Shown one piece after another: positions 57,701 to 64,000 of a stretch of 64,000 nt of DNA. Source of the stretch: Liolophura sinensis (lineage: Eukaryota; Mollusca; Polyplacophora; Chitonida; Chitonidae). Made by a program: the position numbers and the translations under genes. The notes below the pieces were generated by a model, which was not told the DNA's origin, did no database searches, and saw nothing but the letters and a program-made list of their open reading frames with translations. Within the stretch, counting starts at the first letter, position 1; the number at the start of each line of letters is the position of its first letter. The stretch is taken from NCBI RefSeq assembly GCF_032854445.1, contig NC_088303.1, positions 13,087,501 through 13,151,500 on the forward strand. Direction: 5' to 3'.

Positions 57701-59501
57701 GTAGTGTACTAAATCTGCGTGGCTGCGAGACTGATGCACACAGAGTAGTGTACTAAATCTGCGTAGCCATGAAACTGATGCACACAGAGTAGTGTACCAA
57801 ATCTGTGTAGCTGTGAGACTGATGGACACAGAGTAGTGTACTAAATCTGTGTAGCTGTCAGACTGATGCACACAGAGTAGTGTACCAAATCTGTGTAGCC
57901 ATGAAACTGATGCATACAGAGTAGTGTACTAAATCTGTGTAGCTGTCAGACTGATGCACACAGAGTAGTGTACTAAATCTGTGTAGCTGTCAGACTGATG
58001 CACACAGAGTAGTGTACTAAATCTGTGTAACTGTGAAACTGATGCATACAGAGTAGTGTACTAAATCTGTGTAGCTGTCAGACTGATGCACACAGAGTAG
58101 TGTACTAAATCTGCGTAGCCATGAAACTGATGCACACAGAGTAGTGTACCAAATCTGTGTAGCTGTCAGACTGATGGACACAGAGTAGTGTACTAAATCT
58201 GTGTAGCTGTGAGACTGATGCACACAGAGTAGTATACTAAATCTGTGTAACTGTGAGACTGATGCACACAGAGTAGTGTACTAAATCTGCGTAGCCATGA
58301 AACTGATGCACACAGAGTAGTGTACCAAATCTGTGTAGCTGTGAGACTGATGCACACAGAGTAGTGTACCAAATCTGTGTAGCTGTCAGACTGATGGACA
58401 CAGAGTAGTGTACTAAATCTGTGTAGCTGTGAGACTGATGCACACAGAGTAGTGTACCAAATCTGTGTAGCTGTGAGACTGATGCACACAGAGTAGTGTA
58501 CCAAATCTGTGTAGCTGTGAGACTGATGCACACAGAGTAGTGTACTAAATCTGTGTAGCTGTGAGACTGATGCACACAGAGTAGTGTACCAAATCTGTGT
58601 AGCTGTCAGACTGATGGACACAGAGTAGTGTACTAAATCTGTGTAGCTGTGAGACTGATGCACACAGAGTAGTGTACTAAATCTGCGTAGCCATGAAACT
58701 GATGCACACAGAGTAGTGTACTAAATCTGTGTAGCTGTGAGACTGATGCACACAGAGTAGTGTACCAAATCTGTGTAGCTGTGAGACTGATGCATACATA
58801 GTAGTGTACTAAATCTGTGTAGCTGTGAGACTGATGCACACAGAGTAGTGTACTAAATCTGCGTAGCCATGAAACTGATGCACACAGAGTAGTGTACTAA
58901 ATCTGCGTAGCTGTGAGACTGATGCACACAGAGTAGTGTACCAAATCTGTGTAGCTGTGAGACTGATGCATACATAGTAGTGTACCAAATCTGTGTAGCC
59001 ATGAGACTGATGCATACAGAGTAGTGCACCAAATCTGTGTAGCTGTGAGACTGATGCACACAGAATAGAGTACTGAATCTGCATGCACTTAGCTGTTAGA
59101 CTTAGGGACAGACTTTTTAGAGCTCACAGAAACATATATATACTGTACATAAAGATGACCCGAATAGAAAATAATGGGAAGTAAGTGTAAGTCATGGTGT
59201 TTGTTCTCGAAATTACAGGTGCAAAATTCCCCCAGGTCCGACACGTCTTTCTGCAATCATGTTTGGAAAACGGTTCACAGCTGAGGAGGCATTGATCAGC
59301 AAGTTGGTGGACAGGTCTGCTAGTGCCGAGAATCTGCTGGCAGAAAGCATCAGGTTGGGTCAAGAAGTTTGCGGAACAGAGGTGTTTGATCGAGCAATGT
59401 TTCAGCATATGAAATCTGATCTTTACAAAAATACTGTTGATGCGCTTGACTTGATGTTAAAACAGCAAACGTCAGGTACATCCCTCAAATCACAACTTTA
59501 G
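54593..59501 (+). CDS. ECI: Peroxisomal delta3,delta2-enoyl-CoA isomerase-like protein (crotonase family), 4 coding exons
   Basis: Coding exons 54593-54711, 55212-55387, 56583-56718 and 59219-59501 join in frame to 237 residues. Members of this branch shift the double bond of 3-enoyl-CoA to the 2-trans position so that unsaturated fatty acids can enter beta-oxidation (EC 5.3.3.8). Visible features are MNRGENKLN near the N-terminus, the oxyanion-hole segment FYSNGIDL (55-62), GHAFAGGMLLALAHD (99-113), and NEI at 127-129. Glu128 aligns with the catalytic Glu of isomerases. The C-terminus KSQL gives a PTS1-like SQL. Length and layout resemble the short plant peroxisomal ECI type, without an acyl-CoA-binding domain. 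In-frame stops directly precede the ATG, so there is no mitochondrial leader. A hydratase role is the main alternative. Confidence 0.9.
54810..55095. repeat. ~20-bp minisatellite, ECI-like intron 1
   Basis: Copies of TGATTGTATTTTACATCCC. Confidence 0.9.
55212..55387 (+). CDS. ECI: ECI-like exon 2 (176 nt)
   Basis: Acceptor AATTGTTTCAG and donor TTAATG|GTAAGC. Encodes NPSIQVVITTGKGRFYSNGI, the region KYPEFGKILVATLKRLL and PILTIAAIN. It holds the first oxyanion-hole segment of the crotonase fold. Confidence 0.92.
55440..55610. repeat. ~26-bp degenerate tandem repeat, ECI-like intron 2
   Basis: Copies of GATTTTGAGTACCAACACAC. Confidence 0.8.
55615..56270. repeat. 34-bp minisatellite, ECI-like intron 2
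   Basis: Unit CCCTTGACACATGACGCCAC then ATATACGATACAGG. The long minus-strand open frames across it are repeat artefacts. Confidence 0.95.
56300..56405 (+). mobile_element. Worn SINE 3' end
   Basis: AATTTCCTCCACCCATAAG to AATATTAATCAAATAAATAC resembles the family I core and tail. Confidence 0.5.
56583..56718 (+). CDS. ECI: ECI-like exon 3 (136 nt)
   Basis: Acceptor AATGTTGACAG and donor GATTAA|GTAAGT. Encodes GHAFAGGMLLALAHDLRVMR, then WMSFNEIYLKIRFPPAMLDL. It carries the second oxyanion-hole glycines and the presumed catalytic Glu128. Confidence 0.92.
56719..57289. other. ECI-like intron 3, left part
   Basis: Unique, with a loose GTTGACAC-TATTGTGACACC-type repeat at about 57060-57285. Confidence 0.5.
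57290..59085. repeat. 44-bp minisatellite, about 41 copies, ECI-like intron 3
   Basis: Unit CTGTGTAGCTGTGAGACTGA, TGCACACAGAGTAGTGTACC, AAAT. Variant monomers (GCGTAGCCATGAAACTGATG) recur every few units, hinting at higher-order structure. Confidence 0.97.
59219..59501 (+). CDS. ECI: ECI-like exon 4 (terminal, 283 nt)
   Basis: Acceptor CGAAATTACAG. Encodes CKIPPGPTRLSAIMFGKRFT, AEEALISKLVDRSASAENLL and a helical tail ending TSLKSQL, then TAG at 59499-59501. FGKRFTAEEALISKLVD is the usual crotonase helix bundle. A weak internal GT (CGTCAG|GTACAT) is present but not needed. Confidence 0.9.
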
Positions 59502-60574
59502 TTAGCACAGGAAGATTATACTGTAGATGTGTTTTTAAGATGACTTAGGGATGTTTCAATTCTTCAAACTCTACACATGTTTGTAGTTATGATAGTATCC
59601 TATGATGCTGTGGGAAACATTGTTGAATTAATTTAATCTAACCGATGTAATATCTGCACTTGGACTTTCAGCCAGTTGATGATGTTTATCTCTAATATAA
59701 CCTTATGATAATAAAATTTAAAGTAACCTCTTGATGTTGGACCAGATTCAAGAAGTTAGGCGTATTCAGGATTCAGAGAGAATTCAGACGATTGTGTGGT
59801 ATAATTATATTTATAATTACTATACATTTATATTTTGTGTATATTTAATCATATTGAACCTCATGTTTGTCTTCCATGTCAAAATCAAAGCCTCTAGAGT
59901 AAATCAAAGGAAAAGAAAAAACAACAAAAATGGGGCCAGTATAAGTTTTGAAGTTTGTTGCATGCACTTTTTGTGTTTTTACCTAAGCTCTTTAAAAATG
60001 AATTATATGATTAAGGCGTATGTTAAGTATGAATAAATGTGCTAAAACTGACGTTATTTGTTGATAACCTTTGAATGGCATTTCTCGGTGTTGAACCTGT
60101 TCTGATAATTATGATTAATGCCTATTTTCTTATATCATCTGGTGACCTTTAACCTAAGAATAGAACAGTTCAGTGTTCTGAGTTTTACATTACATATTTC
60201 AGTGTTAATCTGTCATGAATTTGCAGACCAGTTCATGATTCAGGAAATATATTGCTCCAGAATTCTGTTCATTTTTGTAATTATCTTTAATGTTTGCAAA
60301 TAACTAACATGATTGATGCATTTTACTCCAGTACTTGCATGTAAATTCCATAATGATGGCTGGATCTACAGCCTATCTTTGGGCATATATAAGTAGCTTA
60401 ATAATGGAGCTACGTGTAACACACCTCTGGGTGTGTCCCAAGTGTCTCCTTTAGTTGTGTGGGGAGGTATAAGCGAAAAATGATGCTCTGTACTACTTTC
60501 TCTTCTTTCATGGAAGGATTTCACTACATGGGTCACACCAAGGTTCGAACTTGGGGTCTCAGCAGGAGAAGTCC
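59502..60574. other. 3' UTR and downstream flank of the ECI-like gene
   Basis: AT-rich, with AATAAA at 59710 and 60032. No further exon recognised. Confidence 0.5.
59710..59715 (+). terminator. Polyadenylation signal AATAAA of the ECI-like gene
   Basis: First AATAAA on the plus strand, 209 bp after the stop codon. A second AATAAA lies at 60032-60037. Confidence 0.5.
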
Positions 60575-60850
60575 ACTGAGTGAGTGAGTGCTTGGGGTTT
60601 AACGTCGTACTGAACAATTTTTCAGTCATGTGACGACGAAGGAATCCTTGGTGTGTATGTAATGTGCCTCCTTGTTAGATGACGGATTTCCACCACCCTT
60701 TTATCTACACTGAGACGACTTACCGTAGGCAAGTACCCAAGCCATTATACTGATGCGGGTCAACCAGTCGTTACATTATACCCTTCATGCTTAACGCCAA
60801 GTGAGGAAGTTACAACTTCCTGTTTTAAAGTCTTGGGATTAGTCTTGGAT
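60575..60850 (-). mobile_element. Family IIa SINE, head-truncated
   Basis: TGAGTGAGTGAGTGCTTGGG, TTTTTCAGTCATGTGACGAC and CAACCAGTCGTTACATTATA follow the 32.5 kb element closely. The tRNA-like end is missing. Confidence 0.88.
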
Positions 60851-61426
60851 CTACCGCTCGCGGCAAGTACGCTATGTAACTATGTAACAAGTACGGATGT
60901 AATTATGTGTATGCTACAAGATGCTACAAGATGTCATTACTTGTACAAGTATGCTACAGGATGTAGTTACAGATTTTATTATATTTATCCCTGTGTTGTG
61001 GTACATGTTCAATATTTTTTTAAAATTATTATAGATGGACTGACCCTCTGGGCGATACCCTCTTAAAATGGCCAGGGTTATTATTAAGCCATAATTCTGT
61101 GCGCCGGCCACAGAGAAAATCGCCAGACCATATCAGCTGAATATTACATGGTATTTTTCATATGTGTGTCGTATGACTTGGTGTCCACATTGGATTTTTA
61201 TGAAAACCCGTCAAGAATCTTCTCAAGAACTACATAATCTCAGGATTATTTTTTTTAAAGAATCATTCCAGTTAAAGTTGTGCGACCATTTGCGCATTCT
61301 AACTTTTGTTGAAGATCTCGTCTTCTATTGGTGTGTTGTTCAGATCTGTGCGTCAAATGTGGAAAAGCTCATCAATAACTAGCCAAAAAGGTTTACGACG
61401 GCACTCAAGTTTCCTCCACACATAAC

Positions 61427-61763
61427 TAACCGCTTCGGTGGCCTAGTGGTTAGAGCATCTGTCTCGAAGTTGGGAGGCTCGGGTCATACCAAAGACTTCG
61501 AAAATGGTACTTGTTGCCTCGCTTGGCGTTCAGCACTGAGAGGTTAGAGCAAGGAAACATGACTGGTCGGCTTGGTGTCAGTATAATGTGACTGGATGGT
61601 GTGTCCTGTCTGGTGTCTTTGGCATGATACTTCAGTGGCTGCACGGACTCGCCCTGCCACAAAAAGACACAATATATGTACACACACCTAATGACTCCTC
61701 GTCGTCATATGACTGAAAAATGGCTAAGTTTGACGTTAAACCCCGAGCATTCATTTATTCATT
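61427..61763 (+). mobile_element. tRNA-derived SINE, family IIb
   Basis: Head CGGTGGCCTAGTGGTTAGAG with a worn B-box (GGGTCATACC). Tail CATATGACTGAAAAATGGCT then GTTAAACCCCGAGCATTC. Imperfect 11-bp target duplication CCACACATAAC / CCACACGTAAC at 61416-61426 and 61764-61774. Confidence 0.9.
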
Positions 61764-61914
61764 CCACACGTAACACTGGCATGACTTCCAGATTTATTTG
61801 TTTAAATAAAGAACTGGACATGATATGTGCTGAGCAACATCAATCAAATAAATAGGATGTAATTTATAATATGTACATGTATGGTTCTGCTACGTGTACA
61901 TGATGTACATGGAG

Positions 61915-64000
61915 CAAGGATGCCTTCATGTTCTCCATGGAACCCACTGCCCGCCGTGTTAATTCTCTTCACCTGCTCTCCTAAATGTAAATTCTTCTCA
62001 CAGATTACCTTCACATTCTCCATGAAACCTGCTCTCCTGAGTGTTAATTCTTCCCATAGATTGCCTTCACGTTCTCCATGAAGCCTGCTGTCCTAAGTGT
62101 TAATTCTTCCTAAAGACATTGCCTTCACATTCTCCATGAAACCTGCTCTCCTGAGTGTTAATTCTTCCCACAGTTTGCCTTCACGTTCTCCATGAAGCCT
62201 GCTGTCCTAAGTGTTAATTCTTCCTAAAGACATTGCCTTCACATTCTCCATAAAACCTGCTCTCCTGAGTGTTAATTCTTCCCACAGATTGCCTTCACGT
62301 TCTCCATGAAGCCTGCTCTCCTAAGTATTAATTCTTCCTAAAGACATTGCCTTCACATTCTCCATGAAACCTGATCTCCTGAGTGTTAATTCTTCCCACA
62401 TATTACCTTCACGTTCTCCATGAAACCTGCTCTCCTGAGTGTTAATTCTTCCTAAAGACCTTGCCTTCACATTCTCCATGAAACCTGATCTCCTGAGTAT
62501 TAATTCTTCCCACATATTACCTTCACGTTCTCCATGAAACCTGCTCTCCTAAGTGTTAATTCTTCCTAAAGACCTTGCCTTCACATTCTCCATGAAACCT
62601 GATCTCCTGAGTGTTGATTCTTCCCACATATTACCTTCATGTTCTCCACGAAGCCTGCTCTCCTAAGTGTTAATTCTTCCTAAAGACCTTGCCTTCACAT
62701 TCTCCATGAAACCTGATCTCCTGAGTGTTAATTCTTCCCACATATTACCTTCACGTTCTCCATGAAACCTGATCTCCTGAGTGTTAATTCAGGGGCCTTC
62801 ACATTCTATATGAAACATGCTCGATCTCCTCTGTTAATTCTTCCCACAGATTGCCCTCAAGTTATTCATACAAACAACTGCCCTCAGCCTTAATTATTCC
62901 CACCTGCCTTCTCCTAAGTGTTAATTCTTCCCATAGACTGCCTTCACATTCTATATGAAACATGCTAGATCTCCTCTTAATTCTTCCCACAGATTGCCCT
63001 CACGTTATTCATACAAACAACTGCCCTCGGTGTTGATTCTTCCCACAGTCTACCTTAACATTCTCCATGGAGCCCACTGTCCTCATTGTTAATTGTTCCC
63101 TCCTATTAATCCCACTTCCCACTGACAGACTTCACATTCTCCATTAAACCCGCTCTCCTCAGTGTGCATTATTTCCACGGACATGACAGACTGCCTTCAC
63201 CTTTGGCATGAGGCCCGCTGCTCTCAGTGTTAATTTTCCCCACAGACTTCATAATCTCCATTAAACCCGCTGCCCTCAGTCTTATGTCTTTCCACAGAGT
63301 GCCTTCACATTCTCCATTGCAACAATTGTCCACGGTGGTAATTCTTCCCACAGGCTGCCTTCACGTTTTCCACGAACCCCCCTGTCTACAGTGTTAATTC
63401 TTCCCACAGACTGTCTATTTACGTTCTCTATGCAAACAACTATCCTCAGCGTTAATTCTTCCGATGGGCTGTCTTCACGTTCTCTGTGCAAACAACTATC
63501 CTTAGTGTTATTTCTTCCCACACACTGTCTTCACGTTCTCCATGTAAACAATTACTGTTCTCAGTGTTAATTCTCCCCACAGACTGTCTTCACGTCCTGT
63601 GTGCAAACAACTGTCTTCGGTGTTAATTATCCCCGCAGACTGTCTTCACATTCTCTATGCAAACAGGTATCCTCAGTGTTAATTCTTCCCACAGATTGTC
63701 TTCACGTCCTCTGTGCAGACAACTGCCCTCGGTGTTAATTCTGCCCACAGACTGTCTTCACGTCCTGTGTGCAAACAACTGTCTTTGGTGTTAATTATCC
63801 CCGCAGACTGTCTTCACATTCTCTATGCAAACAGGTATCCTCAGTGTTAATTCTTCCCACAGATTGTCTTCACGTACTCTGTGCAGACAACTGTCCTCGG
63901 TGTTAATTCTTCCCACACACTGTCTTCACGTCCTCTGTGCAAACAACTCTCCTCGGTGTTAATTCTTCCCACAGACTCTCTTCACGTTCTCTGTGTCTTT
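61915..64000. repeat. 56/58-bp minisatellite running off the window end
   Basis: Units of CTTCACATTCTCCATGAAAC, CTGCTCTCCTGAGTGTTAAT and TCTTCCCACAGATTGC alternate with a TCTTCCTAAAGACATTGC form, a ~114-bp dimer. They diverge rightwards into a GCAAACAACTGTCC type. Confidence 0.95.

Noticed and set aside
57313-59084. Multiple frames of repeated HQSHSYTDLVHYSVCISLTA units
   Set aside because: Translation of the 44-bp minisatellite.

Overview
The window is animal nuclear DNA, most likely from a mollusc or a related lophotrochozoan. It shows spliceosomal introns with GT-AG (once GC-AG) borders, two recognisable intron-split genes, many tRNA-derived SINEs of a type I associate with bivalves and gastropods, and an unusually dense load of minisatellites. 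Adding up the intervals listed here, tandem arrays occupy roughly a third of the 64 kb.

Gene 1 is on the minus strand, from about 44.1 kb down to 15.37 kb. It encodes a ten-coding-exon SLC7 light-chain amino acid transporter of the LAT/y+LAT type, about 488 residues, with SLC7 motifs in every exon. Nine introns were placed by eye. Internal exons of 126, 100, 45, 124, 104, 97, 150 and 178 nt keep frame throughout. Intron 2 is GC-AG. The translation start is unresolved: the first coding exon has no in-frame ATG.

Gene 2 is on the plus strand, 54.5-59.5 kb. It encodes a four-coding-exon, 237-residue crotonase-fold protein of the peroxisomal delta3,delta2-enoyl-CoA isomerase type. It has no mitochondrial leader and ends in SQL, a PTS1-like tripeptide. 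The two genes diverge head to head, with about 10 kb of SINE-rich, gene-poor DNA between them. I see no functional link between them.

Layout: 1-5.4 kb, minisatellites and one retroelement reverse-transcriptase relic; 5.4-15.4 kb, SINEs and seven arrays, the last touching the stop codon of gene 1; 15.4-44.1 kb, gene 1, whose introns hold a nested DNA transposon, splice-junction-derived minisatellites and a 4.2 kb higher-order satellite; 44.1-53.6 kb, SINEs, an AP-1-rich inverted repeat and low-complexity tracts; 53.7-59.5 kb, gene 2 with five arrays; 59.5-64 kb, SINEs and an array running off the window end.

The most unusual signal is in gene 1. Two 54-bp minisatellites in intron 5 are amplified copies of the exon 5/intron 5 junction itself: nine exon codons, the 5' splice site and 27 intronic bases. 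A 43-bp array in intron 7 repeats the 3' splice-site region of exon 8. Several dozen decoy splice-site-like sequences therefore sit beside real exons.
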